A stretch of DNA of 5,585 bases from Spirochaetaceae bacterium. Its GTDB lineage: Bacteria; Spirochaetota; Spirochaetia; Treponematales; Breznakiellaceae. The translations under genes and the position numbers were made by a program. Of this stretch, positions 1-5,540 are shown piece by piece. The notes beneath the pieces are model-generated. The model made no database searches and had not been told where the DNA came from. It saw only the letters and a list, made by a program, of their open reading frames with translations. Position 1 is the stretch's first letter. Each line of letters opens with the position of its first letter. The stretch lies in NCBI GenBank assembly GCA_031290205.1, contig JAITNZ010000147.1, positions 1-5,585 on the forward strand. The letters run 5' to 3'.

Positions 1-19
1 CCCCCCCCCCCCCCCCCCC
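1..19. repeat. Poly-C homopolymer tract at sequence edge
   Basis: Nineteen consecutive C residues open the window. No gene can be read through or next to them. The tract lies 56 bases upstream of the -35 box of the first gene. It may be a genuine homopolymer at which an assembly stopped, or filler at a contig end. Treponemes are known to use G/C homopolymers for phase variation, but nothing here shows that this tract does so. Confidence 0.6.
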
Positions 20-74
20 AGCTCCGCCTGATTTACCCAGAATTTGGAAATGCACCCTCAAAATGTACCAATGA

Positions 75-103
75 TTGACAGCTTTTTCGTTTTATGATAA
101 AAT
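75..103 (+). promoter_or_regulatory. Sigma-70 promoter for the exported-protein gene
   Basis: A perfect -35 box TTGACA (75-80) is followed by a 17-base spacer and the -10 box TAAAAT (98-103). A TG dinucleotide at 95-96 gives an extended -10. Transcription would start near 110, leaving a leader of about 60 bases before the ATG at 169. The match to the housekeeping consensus is very good, which suggests strong, probably constitutive expression. No operator-like palindrome was seen around it. Confidence 0.75.
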
Positions 104-158
104 GCATTATGAATGGAAATTCAGGCGTCCCAATGTCTTTGTTCAAATAATTAAAATT

Positions 159-163
159 GGAGG
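159..163 (+). promoter_or_regulatory. Shine-Dalgarno that fixes the start at 169
   Basis: GGAGG lies 5 bases before the ATG at 169-171. The frame is also open from a TTG at 157, but that codon would place the ribosome site inside the coding sequence and has no Shine-Dalgarno of its own. The ATG is therefore preferred. Confidence 0.8.
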
Positions 164-168
164 AATAT

Positions 169-1071
169 ATGAAAAATACCCTGGTTTTTTTCTTAAAATT
201 GGCTCTCTTAATAGTATCAAGCGCTTGTGCTTCCGCACAAGAAGATTCACTAAAAAGCGCTCCTGTAGAATTAACATATATCGAAGCAAAAAATTTCAAT
301 AATATACCGACTATAAACATAGCAACTATTGGTGATTTTTCCAAACTCATTTCGGATTGCAGGGTATATCATGTTTTCTTCACCGCCGATACATTCTTTT
401 TTCAAGCACCCGCTATTTCATATCCGTATTCAATAGCATCAAACGGATATAAAAATATAAAGGATTATATAAGTGGTTATGATAAAGAATTCAAAGATGG
501 CATATCATATTATTATGCAAACGAAAACAAATTAACATCGCAAAACGAAGTGGATTATTACAAGCAAGAAACTTTCTTTTCACCCGAGGATTATCGTAAA
601 GCGCAACGCGAGGGTTTTGTAAAAAGCGGCGCGTCAAACAGAATGTCTAGAATTGCGGGGGTAGTTACGGAAAAAAATTTAAAAAACAGTATCCGCTATG
701 CAAATGCCATTATTTGGCTTTTGTATTACCAACGAAGCGATCCGGTTAAAGAATTTTTAGAAAACACCGATATTGACAAACTACTTTTGCCTTTTACAAA
801 CAATAGAAGTTATCCAAGCTTTATTGTTCGTTTTGAAAAAGGATATTATTTTGTGAATCTTGATATCAGTGGATTGCAGTATTCAAATAAAGATGCAGTA
901 TTTTTTTATGCGAGTAAACTTGCTCAATATGAAAGTTACGGCGATTACCAAAAGAACTATAGTTCTTCAAAAGAATATACTATAAAAAACAGTGAAACTA
1001 TCGCAACTAGGAACCTTGACTATCCTTCGTATGCAGAGTGCTTAAAATCTGTAAGACAAATGATAAATTGA
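169..1071 (+). CDS. Exported protein of unknown function, possible lipoprotein
   Basis: I do not recognise a family for this 300-residue protein. The N-terminus is a signal peptide: K2, a hydrophobic stretch at about residues 4-19, then two possible cleavage points. Cysteine 20 after SSA would be a relaxed, spirochaete-style lipobox; an ASA motif ending at residue 23 would suit signal peptidase I. Either way it leaves the cytoplasm. The mature part is rich in Tyr, Phe, Asn, Lys and Ser, with only two more cysteines (64 and 291) and no transmembrane helix beyond the signal, though 178-186 is hydrophobic. A polar segment SPEDYRKAQREGF (138-150) is the most motif-like stretch. The gene has its own strong promoter and no operon partner. 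It is visibly AT-rich, roughly one third G+C, against well over half in the adjacent operon, with AT-ending codons. That suggests a separate history or recent acquisition. It converges on the kinase gene with a 71-base gap. The ORF is intact, and the start is set by the GGAGG at 159-163. Confidence 0.8.
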   Translation: MKNTLVFFLKLALLIVSSACASAQEDSLKSAPVELTYIEAKNFNNIPTINIATIGDFSKLISDCRVYHVFFTADTFFFQAPAISYPYSIASNGYKNIKDYISGYDKEFKDGISYYYANENKLTSQNEVDYYKQETFFSPEDYRKAQREGFVKSGASNRMSRIAGVVTEKNLKNSIRYANAIIWLLYYQRSDPVKEFLENTDIDKLLLPFTNNRSYPSFIVRFEKGYYFVNLDISGLQYSNKDAVFFYASKLAQYESYGDYQKNYSSSKEYTIKNSETIATRNLDYPSYAECLKSVRQMIN

Positions 1072-1142
1072 AATTATTCATCAAACAGTAGCGGTTCGGT
1101 TTTTTTTTAGAGTGCCCCCATTGTCGCCGATATGATACCCCT

Positions 1143-2252
1143 TCAGCGCTGTATCCTCGCCGAGCCGCCGGCGGCAAAAGCTTCTACCTGGTCGAGGCTG
1201 ACCATCGTCGTGTCCCCCGGCGTCGTGGTAAGGAGCGCGCCATGCGACCAGCCGAGTCGCAGGCTATCCTCGGGGCTTTTCCCGCGTAATAAGCCGTAGA
1301 TAAGCCCTGAGGCAAAACCGTCGCCGCCGCCAACGCGGTCGTAGACATCAAGCTCGCAGACGGGGGAGGCATAGCTTTTGCCGTCCAGCCAGAGCAGCGC
1401 CCCCCAACTGTGCCGGTTCGTGCTGTGCACTTCGCGCAGCGTCGTGGCAACTGCCTTGATGTTCGGAAAATCCCGTATGACAATATCAATCATGTTGAAG
1501 AAGCTGGACGGGTCGAGCTTCCCCTTCGAGGCGGCATCGGGTCCTTTCAGCCCAAGCCCTTTCTGCAAATCCTCTTCGTTGCCGACAAGCACATCAACAT
1601 TTTCGGCGATACGGCGGAGCGTCTTTGCGGCGACTTTTTCCGCTTCGGCTGCGTCAAGCGGCGGCTCCGAGGCTGCCGCCCAGAGTTTTGCGCGGTAGTT
1701 AAGGTCGAACGAGGTAACGGCGCCCGCCCTTTTTGCCGCCTGCATCCCCTCGATGACGAGTTCGGCAGTGCCGCCGGAAAGCGCCGAAAAGATGCCCCCC
1801 GAATGGAACCATCTTATTTGCGTGCCGAAAATCGCGTCCCAGTCAAAACTCCCCGGTTTAAGCCGCGCCGCCGCTTCGTTTGCACGGTTGTAGAACACCA
1901 CCGGCGCACGCACCCCCTGCCCCTGGTCGCTCCAGACTATCGCCATATTTGGTCCGCGCACGCCGTCAAAGGCAAAACGCCGGTAGTAGGGGTGCACCCC
2001 CTGACGGCGCACGGCGTTCTCGATGCGCTTCCCGATGGGGTTGTCCACCATCGCGCCGGCAATGGCGGTGTTCATGCCGAAGCAGCTTGAAAGATTCGCC
2101 GCGACATTATACTCGCCGCCGGAAACGTGGAGGGTGTAGCTGTCAGCCTCCGAAAAAGGAACGATGCCGGGGTTTAGCCGCGTTACCAGCGCCCCCAAAG
2201 CCAGAAAATCATGTTTTGCGCCGTCAGCAGACGGGATACTCAGTTGTGCCAT
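1143..2252 (-). CDS. kdgK: PfkB-family sugar kinase, probable 2-keto-3-deoxygluconate kinase
   Basis: A cytoplasmic ribokinase-fold kinase of 369 residues. If the substrate call is right, it makes 2-keto-3-deoxy-6-phosphogluconate from KDG and ATP. Visible family features in order: the N-terminal glycine motif VSGGEYNVAANLS (43-55); a FYNRANEAAARL segment (120-131) where KDG kinases contact substrate; FDLNYR (182-187) followed by LW; GNEED (224-228); and the C-terminal PfkB signature DRVGGGDGFASG (305-316). In that signature GGG forms the anion hole and Asp311 is the expected catalytic base. DRVGGGD replaces the common DTxGAGD, a variant I associate with KDGK-like members. The protein is somewhat longer than the usual 310-345 residues, with about 14 extra N-terminal residues. 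It is last in the dctPQM cluster but separated from dctM by 144 bases of repeats. The nearest good Shine-Dalgarno, GGAG at 2267-2270, is 14 bases from the ATG, farther than usual. The frame stays open upstream to a stop at 2331-2333, but no ATG, GTG or TTG occurs in it, so 2252 is the start. Another PfkB substrate (5-dehydro-2-deoxygluconate, fructose, ribose) cannot be excluded; the family call is firm. Confidence 0.85.
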   Translation of the reverse strand: MAQLSIPSADGAKHDFLALGALVTRLNPGIVPFSEADSYTLHVSGGEYNVAANLSSCFGMNTAIAGAMVDNPIGKRIENAVRRQGVHPYYRRFAFDGVRGPNMAIVWSDQGQGVRAPVVFYNRANEAAARLKPGSFDWDAIFGTQIRWFHSGGIFSALSGGTAELVIEGMQAAKRAGAVTSFDLNYRAKLWAAASEPPLDAAEAEKVAAKTLRRIAENVDVLVGNEEDLQKGLGLKGPDAASKGKLDPSSFFNMIDIVIRDFPNIKAVATTLREVHSTNRHSWGALLWLDGKSYASPVCELDVYDRVGGGDGFASGLIYGLLRGKSPEDSLRLGWSHGALLTTTPGDTTMVSLDQVEAFAAGGSARIQR

Positions 2253-2299
2253 ATTTTTGTTTTTTGCTCCATATTGCTCATACTTGTTTTTTGCTCCAT
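2240..2299 (-). CDS. Possible 19-residue leader peptide overlapping the kinase start
   Basis: An ATG at 2299-2297 opens a 19-codon frame (MEQKTSMSNMEQKTKIWHN) that ends at TGA 2242-2240. It therefore overlaps the first codons of the kinase gene by 13 bases in another frame. It lies entirely within the two repeat units nearest the kinase, has internal ATGs at 2281 and 2272, and has only GAG five bases upstream as a ribosome site. A ribosome finishing here would stop next to the kinase ATG, so translational coupling is conceivable, and would offset the poor spacing of the kinase Shine-Dalgarno. It may equally be a chance by-product of the repeat. It shows no recognisable attenuator-type codon run. 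Confidence 0.2.
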   Translation of the reverse strand: MEQKTSMSNMEQKTKIWHN

Positions 2300-2400
2300 A
2301 TTGCTCACACTTTTTTTTGCTCCATATTGCTCACACTCACTCCATATTGCTCACACTCACTTCATATTGCTCAAACTCATTCATACTTACTCTCACTTAC
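2260..2400. repeat. Tandem repeat ladder between dctM and the kinase gene
   Basis: The plus-strand core TCCATATTGCTCA occurs at 2268-2280, 2295-2307, 2321-2333 and 2341-2353, and as TTCATATTGCTCA at 2361-2373. A more decayed unit runs to 2400, into the dctM stop. Spacings are 27, 26, 20 and 20. Units 2321-2340 and 2341-2360 are identical 20-mers, so at least one duplication looks recent. The three units nearest the kinase carry an added T run of 6, 6 and 8 (A runs on the coding strand). On the transcribed minus strand each unit reads GAGCAATATG, that is GAG followed by an ATG. Those ATGs open frames of 2, 2, 6 and 19 codons; the fifth, nearest the kinase, lies inside the 19-codon frame. The repeats fill almost the whole 144-base gap. 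No inverted-repeat hairpin or promoter is evident within it. Confidence 0.9.
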
Positions 2401-3680
2401 TTGCCAAAAATTAAATCGGGGATGAAGAGGACTACATCCCTGAAGCATACGCAGATGACGACGACTACGAGGACGGCGATGATGAACGGGACCGATTGCT
2501 TTGCCGTTTCCTCAGGCTTGCAACCCATTATCGTCGAGGTCGTGTAGAGCGCGATGCCCACCGGCGGCGTCATTATCCCCATCGTCGTAACCGTCATCAT
2601 CACGAGCCCGAACTGCACGGGGTCAACGCCGATTGCCTTGACGACGGGGAGGAGTATCGGGGTGAGGAGCAACGCGATAACTGTCGTCTCGATGAACATC
2701 CCGCAGCAGACGAGCAGCACGATGATGATGAACTGCATCAGTATCTTGTTCGTGGTGATCTCGATAAGGAAGCTCGCCATTGCCTGCGGCACGCGGTCGT
2801 AGACTATCCCGTAGCCAAAAATCCCCGACAGCGACACGAGTATCATGATGATGCCGATGTCGTTTGCCGTATCCTTCAAGGTGCGAAAGAACACCGCCCA
2901 GCTTAGCTCGTGATAGATCACCGTGCCGACGAATATCGCGTAGACGCACGCGAAAGCTCCCGATTCAGAGGGGGTGAACACGCCGAAACGGATGCCGACT
3001 ATCAGTATCACGGGGAAGAGCAGCGCCCAAACCCCGTCGATTGCCGCTCTGCCGACTTCCTTCAAGCTTGCCGCCTTGCGCCTCTCCGGCAGTATCCCCC
3101 GGTTTTTTGCCGTGAAGCGTATCATCAGCATCAGGACTGCCATCATCAAGAAGCCCGGCACGAAGCCGCCGGCAAAGAGCCGCCCTATGGAAACTTCGCC
3201 GACGGAGCCATAGATGATAAGCCCCATGCTCGGCGGAATCGTCGCCGTAATCAGCGAGGTTACGCCGTTCACCGCCGCGGAATAGCCACGCGGATAGCCG
3301 CGCTTGGTCATTTCGGGACCGAGCACGCGGCATTCCATCGCGGCGTCGGCATTCGCCGAGCCGGAGACGCCGCCCATCAGCGTTGAAAGGACGCAGGACA
3401 CCTGCCCCAGATTCCCATACATGTGCCCCGTCAGCGCGTTGGCAAGTTTTACCAAACGGGTGGTGATGCCGGTATTGTTCATCAGGTTGCCGGCAAAGAC
3501 AAAAAGCGGTATGGCAAGCAGGGTAAAACTCTGGCTGGACGAGACGACTTTTTGCACGAGGATGGAAAGGTGAATATCGGGGTTGATAAAGAAAAATATC
3601 GAACCTGAAATCCCGATGGCAAAGGCGACCGGCATACCCAAAGCGAGAAACAGCAAAAAAACAATGACGACTATGCCCAT
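2397..3680 (-). CDS. dctM: TRAP transporter large permease subunit DctM
   Basis: The 427-residue integral membrane protein is the ion-coupled translocation subunit of a tripartite ATP-independent periplasmic transporter. Its length is typical for DctM. It is hydrophobic throughout, with about a dozen membrane segments and re-entrant hairpins expected. Recognisable family stretches are FTLLAIPLFVFAGNLMNNTG (52-71), the glycine-rich GGVSGSANADAA (103-114) of the first hairpin and cation/substrate region, IPPS (148-151), FTPSESGAFA (235-244), GMFIETTVIALLLTPILLPV (327-346), and GIMTPPVGIALY (368-379) of the second hairpin. Its ATG follows the dctQ TAG directly with no spacer, and GGGAGG at 3689-3694 inside the dctQ end serves as ribosome site, so the two permease genes are translationally coupled. 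It works with DctQ in the cytoplasmic membrane and receives substrate from DctP. No truncation or frameshift is seen. Confidence 0.95.
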   Translation of the reverse strand: MGIVVIVFLLFLALGMPVAFAIGISGSIFFFINPDIHLSILVQKVVSSSQSFTLLAIPLFVFAGNLMNNTGITTRLVKLANALTGHMYGNLGQVSCVLSTLMGGVSGSANADAAMECRVLGPEMTKRGYPRGYSAAVNGVTSLITATIPPSMGLIIYGSVGEVSIGRLFAGGFVPGFLMMAVLMLMIRFTAKNRGILPERRKAASLKEVGRAAIDGVWALLFPVILIVGIRFGVFTPSESGAFACVYAIFVGTVIYHELSWAVFFRTLKDTANDIGIIMILVSLSGIFGYGIVYDRVPQAMASFLIEITTNKILMQFIIIVLLVCCGMFIETTVIALLLTPILLPVVKAIGVDPVQFGLVMMTVTTMGIMTPPVGIALYTTSTIMGCKPEETAKQSVPFIIAVLVVVVICVCFRDVVLFIPDLIFGK

Positions 3681-4187
3681 CTATATAGCCTCCCTGCCCT
3701 GTGCATCGATCACGGCATCTTTGCGGTGTTTAATCAGCTTTAAGACTATCGTGATGATGAGGAGAAATGAGCCTACAGGCACGCTGATGGTCGCCCACGA
3801 ATAGCTTATCCCCAGCGTTTGAAACAGGCGTTTTTTGTTCGAGATGCAGAGGGGAACCCCGTAGCGTATCAGCACGAATAGAAACGCGATGGCGAGAATA
3901 TAAAAGCAGTAGTAAAGGCTTTTTTGCAATTTGGGGGGAAAGAGCCTGACGAGCATATCGACCCGCACGAAGTCCGCCCGCCGCAACGCGATATCGGCGC
4001 CCAGAAAGACAACCCACGCGAAGAGGAGGAGCGACATATCAACCGCCCAGTTGAGCGGGCGATTAATGAGAGGCAGACGCAAAACGGCGGAGAGAAACAC
4101 CAGTAAGGTGATTGCGGCGATAAAAACCGCCACCATAAGCTCCTCCGCTTTGCAAAAACCTCGATACAATCGGGCGATGGACATCAT
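3681..4187 (-). CDS. dctQ: TRAP transporter small permease subunit DctQ
   Basis: The 168-residue protein has four hydrophobic segments at about residues 16-36, 47-66, 91-110 and 130-150, the standard DctQ topology. Family landmarks are NRPLNWAVDM (42-51), the FAWVVFLGADIALRRADFVRVDML stretch (56-79; usually His-Val-x-Val-Asp, here ADFVRVD), and the Gly-Ile-Ser-Tyr-Ser-Trp-Ala segment (126-132) before the last helix. DctQ binds DctM and is needed for transport. The gene starts 5 bases after the dctP stop and abuts dctM. Only a weak AAGAAG lies upstream and there are two consecutive ATGs (4187 and 4184), so the start could be either. Expression probably depends on ribosomes finishing dctP. Confidence 0.92.
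   Translation of the reverse strand: MMSIARLYRGFCKAEELMVAVFIAAITLLVFLSAVLRLPLINRPLNWAVDMSLLLFAWVVFLGADIALRRADFVRVDMLVRLFPPKLQKSLYYCFYILAIAFLFVLIRYGVPLCISNKKRLFQTLGISYSWATISVPVGSFLLIITIVLKLIKHRKDAVIDAQGREAI
3689..3694 (-). promoter_or_regulatory. Shine-Dalgarno of dctM inside dctQ
   Basis: On the minus strand GGGAGG lies 8 bases before the dctM ATG and within the last codons of dctQ. Because the dctQ TAG is followed at once by the dctM ATG, terminating ribosomes can reinitiate here. Confidence 0.75.
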
Positions 4188-4192
4188 CGAAC

Positions 4193-5179
4193 TTACTTCT
4201 TACCGATTTCCTGCCATATCTGGTCGCGCAGTTCGCGGAAGCCGAGTTCGTCGTAGGCTGCCTCGGCTGCCTGCTTGAACGCCGCCTTGTCGCTCTCGAC
4301 GACCAACATACCCTTTGAAACCATGACGTTTTCAAATTCGGCGGCGACGGCGAGGATTTTTTTTGCGTTTTCGCCGGACGCCTTCTTACATTCTTCCGCA
4401 AGTATCTGCTGATACTCCGCAGGGAGCGCCGCGAACCATGTTTCGCCGACCATGATGAAGTTAGCAAGCTGGAAATGCTCCGTCCGGTTGAGGTATTTGG
4501 TCACCTCTTCCATGTGAGCGGGTCCCGCCGAAGTTGACTGCACCTCGACGCCGTCTATCGACTTCGACTGAAGGGCGTTGTAGGAATCGGTCCAGGGCAT
4601 CGCAATCGGCGTCGCCCCCATTGCCGCGACCGAACGCGCCCACACGGGAGCGCCCGGCGTCCGGATGCGCTGCCCGGCAAGGTCGGCGGGCACGGTAATC
4701 GGCTTGTTTGTGTAAAAGTTGCGGGGTCCGTCATACCAACTGTAGCTTAAAATCCGAATCCCGTTCCCGACCAGCTCCGCGTCCCAAGTGCTGAACGTAG
4801 GGCTCGAAGTGATTTTGAGCAGGTCGTCGTAGCCGTCGGCAATGTAGGGCATCCCGATAATGCCGATGTTCTTGACATAGTTCGCCATGCGCCCGCCGTC
4901 GGTCAGCACCGCGACGTTCACGCCCTGGAGCGCCTGCTCGATAACATCCTCGTCGCTTCCAAGCTGGGCTGTGGTAAATACCTCGATTTTGATACCGCCC
5001 TTCGTCCGCTCTTCAACAGCCTTCCCCCACTCCCGAAACCCGTCCACCATAGGGCTGGTATCGGCAAGCTGAGTAGACATTTTTAACGTGAAGGTTTTTG
5101 CCTTCTCCGCACAGCCTGCGCCAAGCAACGCCGCGCCAACCAGCAACAGCGCAAACGCCGCCATCTTTGTTTTTTTCAT
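4193..5179 (-). CDS. dctP: TRAP transporter substrate-binding lipoprotein DctP
   Basis: The 328-residue extracytoplasmic solute receptor binds the substrate, expected to be an organic acid, and delivers it to DctQM. It begins with a lysine-rich start and hydrophobic core, then LGAGC, where Cys23 is the likely lipidated residue. Leu is at -4 and Gly at -3, a relaxed lipobox known in spirochaetes. The mature domain starts FTLKMSTQLADTSP. The family core follows: GPRNFYTNKPI (151-161), LAGQRIRTPG (167-176) with Arg173 at the position of the arginine that salt-bridges the substrate carboxylate in TRAP receptors, GATPIAMPW (188-196), and YNALQSKSIDGVEVQ (200-214). Length is normal. The start is supported by AAGGAG at 5187-5192, 7 bases before the ATG, and by a promoter upstream. 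It is the first gene of the operon; the next starts 5 bases after its stop. The ligand cannot be read from sequence alone. The linked KDG-type kinase suggests a uronate, aldonate or ketodeoxy acid. Confidence 0.93.
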   Translation of the reverse strand: MKKTKMAAFALLLVGAALLGAGCAEKAKTFTLKMSTQLADTSPMVDGFREWGKAVEERTKGGIKIEVFTTAQLGSDEDVIEQALQGVNVAVLTDGGRMANYVKNIGIIGMPYIADGYDDLLKITSSPTFSTWDAELVGNGIRILSYSWYDGPRNFYTNKPITVPADLAGQRIRTPGAPVWARSVAAMGATPIAMPWTDSYNALQSKSIDGVEVQSTSAGPAHMEEVTKYLNRTEHFQLANFIMVGETWFAALPAEYQQILAEECKKASGENAKKILAVAAEFENVMVSKGMLVVESDKAAFKQAAEAAYDELGFRELRDQIWQEIGKK

Positions 5180-5186
5180 TGTTTTT

Positions 5187-5192
5187 CTCCTT
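5187..5192 (-). promoter_or_regulatory. Shine-Dalgarno of dctP
   Basis: AAGGAG on the minus strand, 7 bases from the dctP ATG. It is well placed and supports the 5179 start. Confidence 0.8.
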
Positions 5193-5229
5193 ACAAAAAA
5201 TTATAGAAAAATTAAATTTTCATTCTAAA

Positions 5230-5257
5230 AGTATAACAGCGCTATTCTTATTGTCAA
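5230..5257 (-). promoter_or_regulatory. Sigma-70 promoter of the dctPQM operon
   Basis: On the minus strand a perfect TTGACA (5257-5252), a 16-base spacer and TATACT (5235-5230) form a good promoter. TG at 5238-5237 makes an extended -10. The start point would be near 5223, giving a leader of about 43 AT-rich bases before dctP. The spacer contains a palindrome, listed separately, that could bind a regulator. This is the only convincing promoter seen for the transporter genes, and probably for the kinase as well. Confidence 0.75.
5235..5246. promoter_or_regulatory. Palindrome in the promoter spacer, candidate operator
   Basis: AACAGCGCTATT is palindromic at 10 of 12 positions around a perfect AGCGCT core. 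It lies between the -35 and -10 boxes, touching the -10, where a bound repressor would block RNA polymerase. Substrate-induced repressors commonly control TRAP and hexuronate operons, but the half-sites are short and no regulator gene is in the window. Regulator family is not assignable. Confidence 0.3.
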
Positions 5258-5283
5258 GGTACCTTCAGCAGCCCGCAGCAGTT

Positions 5284-5330
5284 CCGAATTCAACCACGAA
5301 CCTCACGAACAACACGAACGGAAGACGAAA
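5284..5330. repeat. Degenerate CACGAA repeat array (left arm)
   Basis: CACGAA occurs at 5295-5300, 5304-5309 and 5313-5318, with GACGAA at 5324-5329 and a looser CCGAA at 5284-5288. Spacing is 9-12 bases. The reverse complement core TTCG recurs with similar spacing in the array at 5501-5540, in the opposite orientation. No coding frame or promoter is visible in it. Confidence 0.55.
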
Positions 5331-5331
5331 T

Positions 5332-5358
5332 AAAAAATCCCCGCCGTAAGCAGCGGGG
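5332..5358 (-). terminator. Intrinsic terminator, minus strand
   Basis: On the minus strand GCGGGG-like arms (5358-5353 and 5344-5339) form a perfect 6-base GC stem with an 8-base loop. An A and then six T (5337-5332) follow. This is the form of a rho-independent terminator for transcription arriving from the right, beyond the window. It lies about 75 bases upstream of the dctP promoter -35 box and would insulate the operon. No gene that it would serve is visible up to 5585. Confidence 0.6.
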
Positions 5359-5390
5359 TATTGAAGATTTCTCCTTGAAGTCTTTGCTCA

Positions 5391-5443
5391 TGCGGGGGAA
5401 CATATCCCCCGCACCCCCAGTTTCGCGCCCCAAGGGGCGGGGT
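5391..5443. repeat. Two adjacent GC-rich hairpins, REP-like
   Basis: The first is a perfect 8-base inverted repeat, TGCGGGGG (5391-5398) and CCCCCGCA (5406-5413), with loop AACATAT. The second is CGCCCC (5426-5431) and GGGGCG (5434-5439) with two bases between, so in practice a shorter stem with a CAAG loop. It can be enclosed by ACCCC (5413-5417) and GGGGT (5439-5443). Neither is followed by a clear T run on the plus strand or a clear A run read from the minus strand, so they look less like terminators than like palindromic intergenic repeats. Confidence 0.55.
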
Positions 5444-5500
5444 ATCGACCCAAAAAGAATTTTAAAATAAACAAGGCAGAAATCGTAAGAATTGTGCGCA

Positions 5501-5540
5501 ATTTATTCGTTTTATTCGTGTGCATTCGCGTCCATTCGCG
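5501..5540. repeat. Degenerate 10-base ATTCG repeat array (right arm)
   Basis: ATTCG occurs at 5505-5509, 5514-5518, 5524-5528 and 5534-5538, with spacings 9, 10 and 10. The last two units are CATTCGCG. Together with the CACGAA array at 5284-5330 it brackets the hairpins in inverted orientation. The bases that follow, to 5585, include GTCCACAGATACACACAG, another low-complexity stretch. I see no gene from 5258 to 5585. Confidence 0.6.

Noticed and set aside
33..350. Minus-strand 105-codon frame over the exported gene's promoter and start
   Set aside because: It overlaps a convincing promoter, ribosome site and signal-peptide gene on the other strand, and has no matching signals of its own.
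1100..1108. Run of nine T after the exported-protein gene, possible terminator
   Set aside because: The preceding bases (AGCGGTTCGG) do not form a stem, and the reverse strand shows none either. It could help release the transcript, but it is not a supportable intrinsic terminator.
1410..2090. Plus-strand open frame of 226 codons opposite the kinase gene
   Set aside because: It lies antisense to a clear PfkB kinase, has no recognisable domain or upstream signals, and is the expected shadow of a GC-rich gene.
2260..2400. CRISPR array
   Set aside because: Units are 20-27 bases with no unique spacers between them and no cas genes. It is a simple tandem repeat.
2910..3386. Plus-strand open frame of 158 codons opposite dctM
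   Set aside because: Its composition is dominated by Arg, His, Glu and Ala, typical of an antisense shadow, and dctM is unambiguous.
5489..5504. Small inverted repeat AATTG-TGCG-CAATT
   Set aside because: Only five AT-rich base pairs with a four-base loop. It is too weak to call an operator or terminator without a neighbouring gene.
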